Source: an uncultured Methanomassiliicoccales archaeon (GTDB lineage Archaea; Thermoplasmatota; Thermoplasmata; Methanomassiliicoccales; Methanomethylophilaceae). From it: DNA of 64,000 bases. Positions 44,493-53,053 of this stretch are shown piece by piece. The stretch is taken from positions 1-64,000 of the forward strand of contig CASEZY010000001.1 of the NCBI GenBank assembly GCA_949292635.1, in the 5' to 3' direction. Made by a program: the position numbers and the translations under genes. Position 1 is the stretch's first letter; every line of letters begins with the position of its first letter. Under the pieces are notes generated by a model. It had not been told where the DNA came from. It saw only the letters and a program-made list of their open reading frames with translations, and did not search any database.

Positions 44493-45470
44493 TCAATCTT
44501 CGGTGTCGAGGTCGGTGGAATACCGCCACATCCTCGGATAATGGCCCGGGGACATGATCACACGGTCGGTCTTGGCCGCCACACCCTGGTCCGAGGCCAT
44601 GATCTTCTGGGAGGACATCAGCATCCTGCACAGACCGATCAACTCTCCCCTGGCGGTCATCATGGCCACCAGCGAATTCCTGCGGATGTCCTCGTCCAGC
44701 TTGTGGATGCCTTTCACGGAAAGGTCCGCACCGTGGCAGATGGCATCCACCGCCGTCGCCTTGACGATGATCTTGGGAAGAGGTTCCACAAGCACCTCTC
44801 CGGGAAGCACCATGGAGCGCAGCCACGACTCCCTGCCGTTCTGCTGCCAGAGCACGTATGCGTCCCTAATGTCCTGCAGGGTGTGGGCTTCCGCTTCCGT
44901 CATGGAACCGGAGCGGGTGCGTCTCAGTCCCGTCATGTGGGCTCCGCACCCCAACGCCTCGCCCACATCGGTGCAGAGTGTGCGTATGTATGTGCCGGCG
45001 TCGCAGTCCGCCCTGAAAAGGACGTCCCTACCATCAACCTCCAGGACGTCCAACGAGGAGACGTTCCTGATCCTCAGCTGTCTGCGCACCGAGGACCTCA
45101 CCGGAGGCATCTGATAGATGCGCCCTTGGAATCTGGACATGACATCCCGCACCCTCTCCTCCGGATGGTCTCCGCGGAGACGCATAGTGGCCACGTACTG
45201 CTTATCCGATGACAATACCAGGTCGGTGAGACGAACCGCCTTGCCCAGACAGATGGGCAGAACCCCGCTCACGTAGGGGTCCAGGGTGCCGCCGTGTCCG
45301 ATGTGCTGAACGTGCAGCGCATCCCGGGCCCAGGCGGTGGCCTGATGGGATGTGGGACCGGAGGGCTTGTCCATGGCGATGACGCCGAATGACAGCAACT
45401 CGCCCACGGTACGGTCGGAGGGGCGCTTGCCCCACCTGTCCTTGGGCGCATCCGGGTCCTTGGTCAGCAT
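44493..45470 (-). CDS. cbf5: tRNA/rRNA pseudouridine synthase Cbf5
   Basis: The 325-residue enzyme is the catalytic subunit of H/ACA guide ribonucleoproteins, isomerising uridines in rRNA; it also acts on tRNA U55. The catalytic Asp64 lies in GHGGTLDPYVSG, preceded by AMDKPSGPTSH. The middle has ADCDAGTYIRTLCTDVGEALGCGAHM. The C-terminal PUA domain (about residues 245-320) has ICHGADLSVKGIH. It overlaps cmk by seven bases. The position at the end of the secY gene block is the usual archaeal place for this gene. Confidence 0.95.
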   Translation of the reverse strand: MLTKDPDAPKDRWGKRPSDRTVGELLSFGVIAMDKPSGPTSHQATAWARDALHVQHIGHGGTLDPYVSGVLPICLGKAVRLTDLVLSSDKQYVATMRLRGDHPEERVRDVMSRFQGRIYQMPPVRSSVRRQLRIRNVSSLDVLEVDGRDVLFRADCDAGTYIRTLCTDVGEALGCGAHMTGLRRTRSGSMTEAEAHTLQDIRDAYVLWQQNGRESWLRSMVLPGEVLVEPLPKIIVKATAVDAICHGADLSVKGIHKLDEDIRRNSLVAMMTARGELIGLCRMLMSSQKIMASDQGVAAKTDRVIMSPGHYPRMWRYSTDLDTED

Positions 45471-45994
45471 CTGGAGGTCCCTTTCAGAATGGCATCAAGG
45501 ACCTGGTCGGGATCCAGGTCGTCGGTGTTCAGAACCAGGTCGTAGACGCTGAGGTCGGTGATGTCGATGCCGTAGTACATCATATACCGCTTGGCCTCGG
45601 AGGCCTCCCTCTCCCGGGTGGCCTTCTCGGCCTGCTCCGCGGTCTCCCCCTCACGCAGGCCCACCCGGGCCATGCGGACCTCGGGGCTGGCGGAGAGGTA
45701 CACCTTGAAGGCGTCTATCCCGTTGCGTGCGAGCATATAGGCGGAGAGCCTTGATTCCAGGATTATGTCCTCGTGCTCCCTGGCTATCTCCAGGATACGG
45801 GAGTCGATGAGACGGTCGATGGACGGGTCCTGCTCCGCCAGGGCCCCGAACTCCACCAGGGACATCCCCCGGTCGGCGGCCATCTGCCGGAAGATCTGAC
45901 CGAAGACCACGGACTTGAGTCCGAGGGCCTCGGAGAGATTCCTGCATGCGGTGGTCTTGCCGGACCCGGGGGGTCCGCTGATGGTTATCCTCAT
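45464..45994 (-). CDS. cmk: Cytidylate kinase
   Basis: The 176-residue P-loop kinase phosphorylates CMP/dCMP. It has the Walker A motif GPPGSGKTT (residues 7-15), a substrate-binding RLS segment (ILESRLSAYM) and the family's RE-SE-RYMMYYGIDI sequence (about 129-146). The archaeal short form is of normal length. It overlaps emc3 upstream by four bases (ATGA-type) and cbf5 downstream by seven. In other archaea it sits in the same truB/secY neighbourhood. Confidence 0.94.
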   Translation of the reverse strand: MRITISGPPGSGKTTACRNLSEALGLKSVVFGQIFRQMAADRGMSLVEFGALAEQDPSIDRLIDSRILEIAREHEDIILESRLSAYMLARNGIDAFKVYLSASPEVRMARVGLREGETAEQAEKATREREASEAKRYMMYYGIDITDLSVYDLVLNTDDLDPDQVLDAILKGTSRC

Positions 45995-46677
45995 ATCTCC
46001 TCGTGGATGGCCTGCACCTTCTCGATCTCCATCAGGTGCTTCCTGAACTTGTAGCCCCTGATGACCCTGTTGAGGATCTGGGTCAGCGGTATGCTGATCA
46101 GAGAGTAGGTGATGATCCAGATGGGCATGAACCACAGGGAGGAGTTCAGGTTGACCATGTCCGCCCAGGGGAAGTGCACGAAGACGTTACCCGCGTCCAC
46201 CAGGGTCACACCGACGAAGTACCTGACCCACAGGAACATGGGGACGACGATGATCATGGTGTAGGGCATGATCTTCATCATGGATGACGTGCTCTCCATG
46301 TTCTTGGCCATGAGCTGCTGCTGGACGGCGGTCAGCTTCTTGATCTTGTACATGTTCTGCTCCAGCCTGGCCTGCTTGAGCTCGTTGTTGAACGCGCTCA
46401 TGATGGCCTGGTTCTTGGCCTGGGAGAGCATGTCGGTGGTGAACGCCCTGAGCAGGGTGGTGAGGGTGGCCATGATGCCGCCCACCAGCATCAGGGTGAC
46501 CACGGGATACTGACCACCGAAGTCGAAGACTCCGAACACGTAGTTCAGCAGGCCTCCGACGATGTGGTCGCTTCCATCGATTATGTACAGACCGAAGATG
46601 AGAAGCATGCTGACCAGCATGGGCATCATGCTGGGCATGGGGGGCATCTCGGGCATCTCAGGTTGTTGCGGCATCAT
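45991..46677 (-). CDS. EMC3/TMCO1-type membrane insertase (DUF106)
   Basis: The 228-residue protein belongs to the Oxa1/YidC/EMC3 superfamily of membrane protein insertases (DUF106 in archaea). An N-terminal Met/Pro-rich lead precedes a helix (MPMLVSMLLIFGLYIIDG). A positively charged coiled-coil (about 80-145, LKQARLEQNMYKIKKL) follows, then two hydrophobic segments with PMFLWVRYF. It directly follows secY (TGATG overlap), which fits cooperation with the Sec translocon in inserting membrane proteins. Confidence 0.88.
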   Translation of the reverse strand: MMPQQPEMPEMPPMPSMMPMLVSMLLIFGLYIIDGSDHIVGGLLNYVFGVFDFGGQYPVVTLMLVGGIMATLTTLLRAFTTDMLSQAKNQAIMSAFNNELKQARLEQNMYKIKKLTAVQQQLMAKNMESTSSMMKIMPYTMIIVVPMFLWVRYFVGVTLVDAGNVFVHFPWADMVNLNSSLWFMPIWIITYSLISIPLTQILNRVIRGYKFRKHLMEIEKVQAIHEEI

Positions 46678-48212
46678 TCACCTCCTAGGAACTCGCGCAT
46701 CACCGGGTGCATCTCCATCATCTGCTCGCGACCCATGGCCTCGTAGAAGTGGATCATGATGCTCACCGCCAGCAACACACCGGTTCCTGTAGCGTTACCC
46801 ACCGTTCCGATCATATCCGACACGGCCGCCAGGGCACCGATGATGGCACCCGACAGGATGGTGATGGTGGGGATATAGCGTTCAAGCACCCTCTCCAGGA
46901 TGCGTGGGTCCCTGCGGAATCCGGGCATCTGCATACCGCTGCGTTGGATCTGTCTGGCGACGGAATCGGCACCCATGCCTGTCGTGGAGATCCAGAACTT
47001 GGCGAACAGCACCGAACCCAAAACCATCACGCTGAAGTAGATCAGGACATGCATCAGATGTAGCAACGGTGTATGTGTACTCGGATACCCGACGGGATCG
47101 ATCATCGGCATGAGCCAGCCCGTCAATCCGCTTGGTGCGGACAGATACCATACGATACCTCCCGCCGCCGCCGTCGAACCGTCCTCGAAGTATCCCAGGT
47201 TGCCGTTGCCTCCCAGCAGCGGGATGCCGCTGAGGAAGTCGTTGGTGTAGAACAGCAGGGCGAACATGCTGATGTTAGCCAGCAGGGCGGACATCAGGAT
47301 GACCGGGATGTTGCTCGCGTACAGCAGCTTGATGGGATACCTGCCCCTGGCTCCCCTTGCCCCCCTATGGGCAAGTGCCAGCTCCACACGTGTAGACTCC
47401 AGATAGGCCACCAGCATGAAGATCGCGATGGTACCGATAAGTGCCACGATGGGGTTCGGCTGACCCAGGAACAGCAGTTCGTAGGAGCTTCCCGCCATCT
47501 CGGAGGACGAGCTGTTGGCGATGATATACAGCGCCTTCGGGATGGCTCCCGCAGGCGGATTGGATAGGCTCATGGCCGCCGACGAGTCGACGGCATACCA
47601 ATTGAACATACCCGTAAACAGCTGTTGTGCCACTCCCGCAGCGATGAACAGCGATATGCCGCTGCCGATACCCCACTTGGAGATCAGTTCGTCCATCAGG
47701 AACACGATGTACGAACCCAGGCACAGCTGCAATACTATCAGCGCCTTGGCTCCGAAGTCGCCAAAGGTGCTGACGAAGTTGCTCGAGGGCACCAGGTAAC
47801 CGAATACCTGGGGTATGGCCTCGAACAGTATCATGAATATGACGACCAGTTTCAGGACGGACTGGTAGCAAGCCTTGTCCTTCCTGTTGGTCAGGTCGAG
47901 TTTGATAATCTTCGCGCCGACGAACAGCTGCATTATGATGGATGCAGTGACGATCGGCCCGATACCGAGTTGGAGGAGGGATCCGGAGGATCCGGCCATG
48001 ATGGTCCTGTACTGTGCGAAGAGGTCCAGCGTCTCGGACTGGTCCAGTCCGTAGATGTAGACGTTGGTCATCACGAAGTAGATGACCAGGACGACTATGA
48101 CCCACATCATCTTGGTCCTGAAGTGCACGTGGCCCTCAGGGCGTTTGATGGCAGGCAGCCTGTCCGAAATCGGCTTGAGCTTGTACAGCCTGCTGACCGT
48201 CTCTTCCGTCAT
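46674..48212 (-). CDS. secY: Preprotein translocase subunit SecY
   Basis: The 512-residue channel protein has ten predicted transmembrane helices and the conserved MMWVIVVLVIYF first helix, LGIGPIVTASIIMQL and a plug/lateral-gate pattern typical of archaeal SecY. The start is ATG 48212 (MTEETVSRLYKLKP), preceded by GGGGAACGGAG; upstream starts of the frame overlap rpl15. It is located after rpl15, as in other archaea, and overlaps the EMC3 homologue. It forms the main secretion pore with SecE/SecG, not present here. Confidence 0.96.
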   Translation of the reverse strand: MTEETVSRLYKLKPISDRLPAIKRPEGHVHFRTKMMWVIVVLVIYFVMTNVYIYGLDQSETLDLFAQYRTIMAGSSGSLLQLGIGPIVTASIIMQLFVGAKIIKLDLTNRKDKACYQSVLKLVVIFMILFEAIPQVFGYLVPSSNFVSTFGDFGAKALIVLQLCLGSYIVFLMDELISKWGIGSGISLFIAAGVAQQLFTGMFNWYAVDSSAAMSLSNPPAGAIPKALYIIANSSSSEMAGSSYELLFLGQPNPIVALIGTIAIFMLVAYLESTRVELALAHRGARGARGRYPIKLLYASNIPVILMSALLANISMFALLFYTNDFLSGIPLLGGNGNLGYFEDGSTAAAGGIVWYLSAPSGLTGWLMPMIDPVGYPSTHTPLLHLMHVLIYFSVMVLGSVLFAKFWISTTGMGADSVARQIQRSGMQMPGFRRDPRILERVLERYIPTITILSGAIIGALAAVSDMIGTVGNATGTGVLLAVSIMIHFYEAMGREQMMEMHPVMREFLGGE

Positions 48213-48225
48213 CTCCGTTCCCCGC

Positions 48226-48675
48226 TTACTCTTCTTCCTCTTCCTCTCCGGACGCTCCGACGATGGAACCGCCGGCGGCCTCCACCTTCTCGATGGCCTG
48301 GGCAGATGCGGCATCCACGGTCACATCGACCTTGATGCCGATGCTTCCGGTGCCGAGGAGCTTGTCGATGCCGACCATGGTCAGGTCGACGGCGTAACCG
48401 TCGCCTTCCTTGGTGGCAGCTCCCATCTGGACGAAGCGCTCGATGCTTTCCTCCAGCTCCCCCACGTTGATGGTGGAGTTGGCGGTGACCGTGCACTGGG
48501 GCCTCTTGAATCCGTGGCGCCCGTAGTGGTCGCGGTCGTACTTCAGCATGTGGATCTTCTTCGTCTTGCCCAATCCGGCCTGGCCGTGACCGCCGATGAT
48601 ACCGGCTCCGCGTCCAGCCTTCTTGCCGCGTCCGTGGGTCCTGAGACCCCTGAATTTCTTGGTCCTGCTAGGCAT
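48226..48675 (-). CDS. rpl15: Large ribosomal subunit protein uL15
   Basis: The 149-residue protein is of the archaeal/eukaryal L27A type. Basic N-terminal RTHGRGKKAGRGAGIIGGHGQAG and the core FKRPQCTV segment are diagnostic. It carries an acidic C-terminal tail (GASGEEEEEE). It sits between rpl30 and secY with short gaps of 10 and 13 bases. It binds domains II and V of 23S rRNA. Confidence 0.97.
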   Translation of the reverse strand: MPSRTKKFRGLRTHGRGKKAGRGAGIIGGHGQAGLGKTKKIHMLKYDRDHYGRHGFKRPQCTVTANSTINVGELEESIERFVQMGAATKEGDGYAVDLTMVGIDKLLGTGSIGIKVDVTVDAASAQAIEKVEAAGGSIVGASGEEEEEE

Positions 48676-48685
48676 CCCTCACACC

Positions 48686-49150
48686 TCACAGCATCCTGGC
48701 AATGAGATCGTTGATCGCCTCGCCCCTGTAGCCGAGGGCTCCGCCGTTCTTATACGAGCGCTTGTTGCCCTCGTATCCCTTCACGGGAGGGTGCAGGCGG
48801 AACACGGGCTTCACGGCCTCCACGTCCCTCATCCTGTAGTCATCGTCGATGATCGCCTTGGCGAAGTCGTCGATGGTCTTGAAGTCGGAGTTCTCGGCCA
48901 GGTACTCGTCGGTGACCGGGCGGTCGCCGGAGAGCCTTCCGCGGACGCGGATCATCTGTGCCAGCATCTCGGGGGAGACCTCACCGTAGGTGACGTAGTC
49001 CTTGACCTTCTGCAGCATGCCCTTGGTGACCGGGTTGTCCGGCACGATGGAGCAGTGGTTGACCCTGTAGAGTCCCATGAGGTTCATGGTGTACTCGATG
49101 TCCTTGTTAACGTCGGGCTGGCCGCGAACACGGATAACTGCGTATGCCAT
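48686..49150 (-). CDS. rpl30: Large ribosomal subunit protein uL30
   Basis: The 154-residue archaeal-type protein is longer than bacterial L30 and has YAVIRVRGQPDVN at the start, NLMGLYRVNHCSIVPD, and the C-terminal LHPPVKGYEGNKRSYKNGGALGYRG region with basic RNA-contact residues. ATG 49150 is preferred over the in-frame GTG six bases upstream because GGAG precedes it. It overlaps the rps5 stop region closely. Confidence 0.97.
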   Translation of the reverse strand: MAYAVIRVRGQPDVNKDIEYTMNLMGLYRVNHCSIVPDNPVTKGMLQKVKDYVTYGEVSPEMLAQMIRVRGRLSGDRPVTDEYLAENSDFKTIDDFAKAIIDDDYRMRDVEAVKPVFRLHPPVKGYEGNKRSYKNGGALGYRGEAINDLIARML

Positions 49151-49152
49151 CT

Positions 49153-49830
49153 TCACTCCTCCAGCGAGTCGGGGTCAGTCTCGGTGACGGTGATTCCCAC
49201 CGGTCCGGAGACGATGTTCTGCTCCTTGGCCTGCTCCTCGGTGACCCTCAGGGTGGATGTCATCCTGAGCGCCTCGAAGGTCGCCATGGCGTAGTTCACC
49301 TTGGTCTTGGTGTTACCCCTGGCGAATCCCCAGGCATCCTTCACTCCGGCGAGGTCCAGCAGCCTCTTGGCCACGTCGCCCACCGCGAGACCGATTCCGC
49401 GGGGTGCGGGCTTGATGGAGACCCTGACGGATCCGCACTCGCCCATGACCTCGAAGGGGAGCGAGTGAGGCTGACCGCACCCGCACTCCCAGGAGCCGCA
49501 GCCCCTCTTGATCTCAATGATGTTCAGCTTGGCGTTGTCGATGGCCTTCCTGATAGAAGGTCCCACCTCCTTGCCCTTAGCCCTTCCGATGCCGATGAAA
49601 CCATCGCCGTTTCCGACGATACATGTGACGGCGAACCTGACCCTCCTTCCGGAGTCGGTCATCCTCTGGACCATGTTGAGGTCGATGACCTCATCCTGCA
49701 GGTCCGGCAGGAGGATGTCCACGAGCTCCGGCTCGCGGAGGGGCAGCTTCGTGGCCAATGCGTCGCTCATGGTTGTGATCTCGCCGTTCAGGACCATCTG
49801 TCCCAGTCTTGTCTTCGGGATCCAATCCAT
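49153..49830 (-). CDS. rps5: Small ribosomal subunit protein uS5
   Basis: The 225-residue protein of the archaeal S2e type has the S5 double-stranded RNA-binding domain (DSGRRVRFAVTCIVGNGDG) and the C-terminal domain with GDVAKRLLDLAGVKDAW. The archaeal insert with CGSWECGCGQPHSLPF is present and may bind zinc. It follows rpl18 by a single base and precedes rpl30. It acts in decoding accuracy and mRNA entry. Confidence 0.97.
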   Translation of the reverse strand: MDWIPKTRLGQMVLNGEITTMSDALATKLPLREPELVDILLPDLQDEVIDLNMVQRMTDSGRRVRFAVTCIVGNGDGFIGIGRAKGKEVGPSIRKAIDNAKLNIIEIKRGCGSWECGCGQPHSLPFEVMGECGSVRVSIKPAPRGIGLAVGDVAKRLLDLAGVKDAWGFARGNTKTKVNYAMATFEALRMTSTLRVTEEQAKEQNIVSGPVGITVTETDPDSLEE

Positions 49831-49831
49831 A

Positions 49832-50332
49832 TCACTCGACCTCCATCTTCTCTTTCACGGTTTTGACGTCGGCCTCGATGGCCTCGTCGATGTGCTTACC
49901 GTAAAGCCTGTCCTCCACGGGGAGGACGTCCTCGCTGCAGGGCACCTCGAGTCCTGCATCCCTCATCCCGGAGACGGTGGCGAACAGCACGCCGCCGTGC
50001 TTGGGGTTCTGCATGCCGATGTCCAGCACGGCCTCCTCGATGCCTGCCTTCAGCGCCTTCTTGCCGGCCAGGTACCCGGTGAGGTACGCGGCGGGTATGG
50101 AGGAGCAGGAGTGCTCCCATCCCAGCGCCTTCAGCTCTCTGGACGATGCGGCGGCCGCCACGGTGTCCCCGACCATGTCGAAGTCAGCGAACTGGATGCT
50201 GACGTTCCTGCCGGAGCGCCTGACGACGGCCCTGGTCATCCCGCCCCTCAGCAGCTTGCGGCGCACGTAATAGTCGGTGCGGCCCTCGCGCCTGCGGCGG
50301 AATGCGACCTTGTATCTGGGTCCTGTTGCCAT
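49832..50332 (-). CDS. rpl18: Large ribosomal subunit protein uL18
   Basis: The 166-residue archaeal L18 (L5e type) binds 5S rRNA together with uL5. It has RYKVAFRRRREGRTDYY at the start, SGRNVSIQFADFD in the core and LDIGMQNPKHGGVLFATV in the second half. ATG 50332 (MATGPRYKV) is preferred to a start nine bases upstream, which lies inside rpl19e. Separated by one base from rpl19e and rps5. Confidence 0.97.
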   Translation of the reverse strand: MATGPRYKVAFRRRREGRTDYYVRRKLLRGGMTRAVVRRSGRNVSIQFADFDMVGDTVAAAASSRELKALGWEHSCSSIPAAYLTGYLAGKKALKAGIEEAVLDIGMQNPKHGGVLFATVSGMRDAGLEVPCSEDVLPVEDRLYGKHIDEAIEADVKTVKEKMEVE

Positions 50333-50333
50333 T

Positions 50334-50789
50334 TCACTCATCCTCCTTGAGGTAGCCTGCGTTGATCATGTGCATCCTCAGGTTCCTGCGGCTCTTGTAG
50401 ACTCCACCCTTGGCCTTCCTGTAGTACATCCTGTACACGGAGGGGGTGATCTTGCCCTCGTCGCGGAGCTGCTTGAGCTCGGCACGGATGGGCCTGATGG
50501 TGGAGATCCACCTGCGCTTGCTGGGGACACGGGCGTTGTCGGTTCCCTTCCTGGATCCGGGTCCCTTCCTCTTGCCCTTGGCCTTCTGTGCGGCGGCGTG
50601 CCTGATCCTTCCGTAGGACGTGCCGTTCTTCGGCTTCGCCTTGATGATGCCGGAGTCGATGGCGCTGCGGATGTCGGCGCGGGTGATGCAGTTGCCGGCC
50701 TCCTCCATCCTGGAGGGGTCGATCCAGACCCTGTTCACACCGCACTTGAGGATCTCGGCGGCCATTCTCTTCTGGTTCTTCAGATCCAT
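50334..50789 (-). CDS. rpl19e: Large ribosomal subunit protein eL19
   Basis: The 151-residue archaeal/eukaryotic protein has LKNQKRMAAEILKCG followed by VWIDPSR and a strongly basic middle (KAKGKRKGPGSRKGTD) that threads through 23S rRNA, then a helical RMYYRKAKGGVYKSRRNL. ATG 50789 is used; a GTG six bases upstream is less likely. It lies between rpl32e and rpl18, two and one bases away. Confidence 0.97.
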   Translation of the reverse strand: MDLKNQKRMAAEILKCGVNRVWIDPSRMEEAGNCITRADIRSAIDSGIIKAKPKNGTSYGRIRHAAAQKAKGKRKGPGSRKGTDNARVPSKRRWISTIRPIRAELKQLRDEGKITPSVYRMYYRKAKGGVYKSRRNLRMHMINAGYLKEDE

Positions 50790-50791
50790 GC

Positions 50792-51442
50792 TCACACCAA
50801 CCTGTTCAGGACCCTGATGCCGAGCTCGTCGGCTCTCTCCTGTATGGCCAGTCTCTTCTTGGTACCGACGGTCCCGCCGATGCGGATCGCCTGCACCTTG
50901 GGGTCGATGCCCTCCAGGCCGTCCACGTTGTGCACCAGCACCTCCTCGAATCCGGAGGGGTGCAGGTCACGGGCCGCCGCGGGTCCGCGGAAGCCGACGT
51001 CGACCACCGGGGGACGCCTCTTCAGGTTCCTCTTCATCTTGGAGTGGATCCCCTTGGGTCTGCGCCAGCCCTCGCCGAGCTTGGCGTATCTGAACCACTC
51101 CTGCCTCTTGAATGCGGGCCTGCGTCCGCTGATGACCGCCCTCTTGGCAAGGGCGTCCTGGGTCTCGGGGGACAGCTCGGGCTTGGCCTTGACGACGTAA
51201 GCGCCCTCCTCTCCTTCCTCGACCACCTCGACCTTGGCGGGGGCGGACTCTGCCAGCTGGCTCTTCCATCCCTCGACGGTCTTGGGTCCGACGCCCGAGA
51301 GCGTCTTGACGATCTCCTTCACCTTGGCGTCATCCTGGACCGCTGCGGCCAGCTCCTCCACGGTGGTGATGCCGATGGACTCCAGCTGGGCCACGTTCTT
51401 CTCCTTCAGACCAGTAAGGTCAGTGAACTCGTTGACGGTCAT
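50792..51442 (-). CDS. rpl32e: Large ribosomal subunit protein eL32 with N-terminal helix-hairpin-helix domain
   Basis: The 216-residue protein contains the eL32 core in its C-terminal half (PAFKRQEWFRYAKLGEGWRRPKG, GIRVLNRL). In front is about 65 residues with two helix-hairpin-helix-like motifs (LTDLTGLKEKNV-type and LSGVGPKTVEGW) and an acidic linker. N-terminal extensions of eL32 are known in some Euryarchaeota such as Halobacteria, so this is a lineage-type feature. It overlaps rpl6 upstream by four bases. Confidence 0.95.
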   Translation of the reverse strand: MTVNEFTDLTGLKEKNVAQLESIGITTVEELAAAVQDDAKVKEIVKTLSGVGPKTVEGWKSQLAESAPAKVEVVEEGEEGAYVVKAKPELSPETQDALAKRAVISGRRPAFKRQEWFRYAKLGEGWRRPKGIHSKMKRNLKRRPPVVDVGFRGPAAARDLHPSGFEEVLVHNVDGLEGIDPKVQAIRIGGTVGTKKRLAIQERADELGIRVLNRLV

Positions 51443-51990
51443 TCTTTCACCTTGTGAGATTTGTGGACGATGTAGATACCGTCCTGGAAGATCCTCTTGT
51501 CGAATCCTCCCCTGGAGGTCGCCCTCTCGATGTTGGCGGCCGTCTGGCCGACCTTCTCGATGTCTATTCCTTCCACAGTCACATCCGCCCCGTTCACCTT
51601 GACGGTAACGCCGGGGGCGATGTTCGCGTACCTGGGGGCGTGGCCTCCCATGTAGTTGTTAACCTCGACCTTGTCCCCCTTCACGGCGACCTTCATGGGG
51701 AAGTGGGAGAACACGACCTTGAGCTGGTAGGTGTAGCCCTCGGTCACACCGTGGATCATGTTCCTCAGGTGGGCGTGGAACGTCCCGACCATGGCCTTCT
51801 CCTTGATGCGGGGGTACTCACAGCTCACCGTGATTTCTCCTTCTCCAATGGCAACGTTAACGCTAGGGTGCGCGAAGTTTCTGCTCAGTTCGCCCTTGGG
51901 ACCGCGGATGGTGACGGTGTTGCCCGCCATCGTCGCGGTGACCCCGGAGGGCACAGCGATGGTGCTTTCGATTTTCCCTGCTATTGTCAT
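51439..51990 (-). CDS. rpl6: Large ribosomal subunit protein uL6
   Basis: The 183-residue protein has the two L6 alpha/beta repeats; archaeal signatures include MVGTFHAHLRNMIHGVTEG and HFPMKVAVKGDKVEVNNYMGG. It binds near the sarcin-ricin loop. It follows rps8 by ten bases and overlaps rpl32e by four. Confidence 0.97.
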   Translation of the reverse strand: MTIAGKIESTIAVPSGVTATMAGNTVTIRGPKGELSRNFAHPSVNVAIGEGEITVSCEYPRIKEKAMVGTFHAHLRNMIHGVTEGYTYQLKVVFSHFPMKVAVKGDKVEVNNYMGGHAPRYANIAPGVTVKVNGADVTVEGIDIEKVGQTAANIERATSRGGFDKRIFQDGIYIVHKSHKVKE

Positions 51991-52000
51991 TCAGATTCCT

Positions 52001-52390
52001 CTAGTAAACATATGCTAACAGCTTTCCGCCGATGCCAAGCTCCTTGGCGCGGGCGTGGGTGACGACCCCTGCTGTGGTGGAGATTATCAGCACTCCGAAG
52101 TCCTGGGCGGGGAGGAACCTCGCCTCGAACTTCTCCAGGTCCGCCACCTTGACGGAGTACCTGGGCTTGATCACACCGCAGTTGTTGATCGCTCCCTTCA
52201 TCATGACACGGAACTTTCCTGCCTTGCCGTCCTCGATGTACTCGAACTGGTTCACGTATCCGTTGTCCTGCATAACCTTCAGCACACGGCCGATGAGCTT
52301 GGAGGAGGGCTGGATGATGCACTCGCTCTTTCCGATCGAGGATGCGTTCTTCATGACGGACATTGCGTCGTTCAATGGATCGCTCTGCAT
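52001..52390 (-). CDS. rps8: Small ribosomal subunit protein uS8
   Basis: The 129-residue archaeal S8 has [18 protein letters not shown], the [17 protein letters not shown] helix and the C-terminal [22 protein letters not shown] signature. It is a primary 16S rRNA-binding protein that in bacteria also represses its own operon. It ends in TAG. It lies nine bases after rps14. Confidence 0.97.
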   Translation of the reverse strand: MQSDPLNDAMSVMKNASSIGKSECIIQPSSKLIGRVLKVMQDNGYVNQFEYIEDGKAGKFRVMMKGAINNCGVIKPRYSVKVADLEKFEARFLPAQDFGVLIISTTAGVVTHARAKELGIGGKLLAYVY

Positions 52391-52399
52391 TCTTTCACC

Positions 52400-52546
52400 T
52401 CACGAATACTTCTTGAACCCCAGCTCGGGGGCCATCTCCCTGAAGCACTGGCGGCAGAGGTGCATCCCGTATCTCCTGATGATGCCTCTGCGGCGGCCGC
52501 ACCTGGTGCAGCCCTTGCTCCTGCCGAATTCCTTAGTGGGCTTCAC
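52400..52546 (-). CDS. rps14: Small ribosomal subunit protein uS14 (zinc-binding form)
   Basis: This 48-residue gene starts at GTG 52546, which overlaps the rpl5 stop as GTGA. It encodes a basic protein with two CxxC pairs (GCTRCGRRR and LCRQCFREM) forming a zinc ribbon, then a conserved ELGFKKYS end. This is the standard short archaeal/Gram-positive S14. It is easily missed because of its size and GTG start. Confidence 0.95.
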   Translation of the reverse strand: MKPTKEFGRSKGCTRCGRRRGIIRRYGMHLCRQCFREMAPELGFKKYS

Positions 52547-53052
52547 TCAACCACCTCTACCTTGAACTTGTCCCTCATGTACTGGATGGCCTCATCCCTC
52601 TCGACCCTGTGGGACTTGGGGATGGACCTCTTCAGCAGGGCCCTCTTGGTGATCCTGTTGCCGCCGCGCCTGAGCACGACGGAGACATCCATACCGAAGA
52701 TACCGATCTCGGGGTCGTACTTCATACCGTCGAAGTCGGTGTAGTCGGTGATGCCGAAGGACATGTTGCCCTCCTTGTCGAAGGAGTAGGAGTGGACGCG
52801 CATCTCCCTGATGGGGAGTGCCCTGACCAGGAAGTTCTCGGCGGCCTCGCCCCTCAGGGTGACCTTGCATCCCAGGGGCATGCCCTTCCTGATGCCCAGG
52901 TCCCTGTTGATGGTCTTGGACACGGTCTGGACGGACTTCTGTCCGGTGACCATCTCCAGCACCTTCTGGGCCTTGACCAGCCTCTCTCCGGCCTCGCCGA
53001 CTCCGATGTTGACGACAACCTTGTCCACGCGGATATCCCTCATGGCGTTCAT
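52543..53052 (-). CDS. rpl5: Large ribosomal subunit protein uL5
   Basis: The 169-residue protein has the L5 start ([17 protein letters not shown]), the TKRDL-type [21 protein letters not shown] loop and the [25 protein letters not shown] segment. It links the central protuberance 5S rRNA to the subunit. It overlaps rps14 by four bases and lies one base after rps4e. Confidence 0.97.
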   Translation of the reverse strand: MNAMRDIRVDKVVVNIGVGEAGERLVKAQKVLEMVTGQKSVQTVSKTINRDLGIRKGMPLGCKVTLRGEAAENFLVRALPIREMRVHSYSFDKEGNMSFGITDYTDFDGMKYDPEIGIFGMDVSVVLRRGGNRITKRALLKRSIPKSHRVERDEAIQYMRDKFKVEVVE

Positions 53053-53053
53053 C

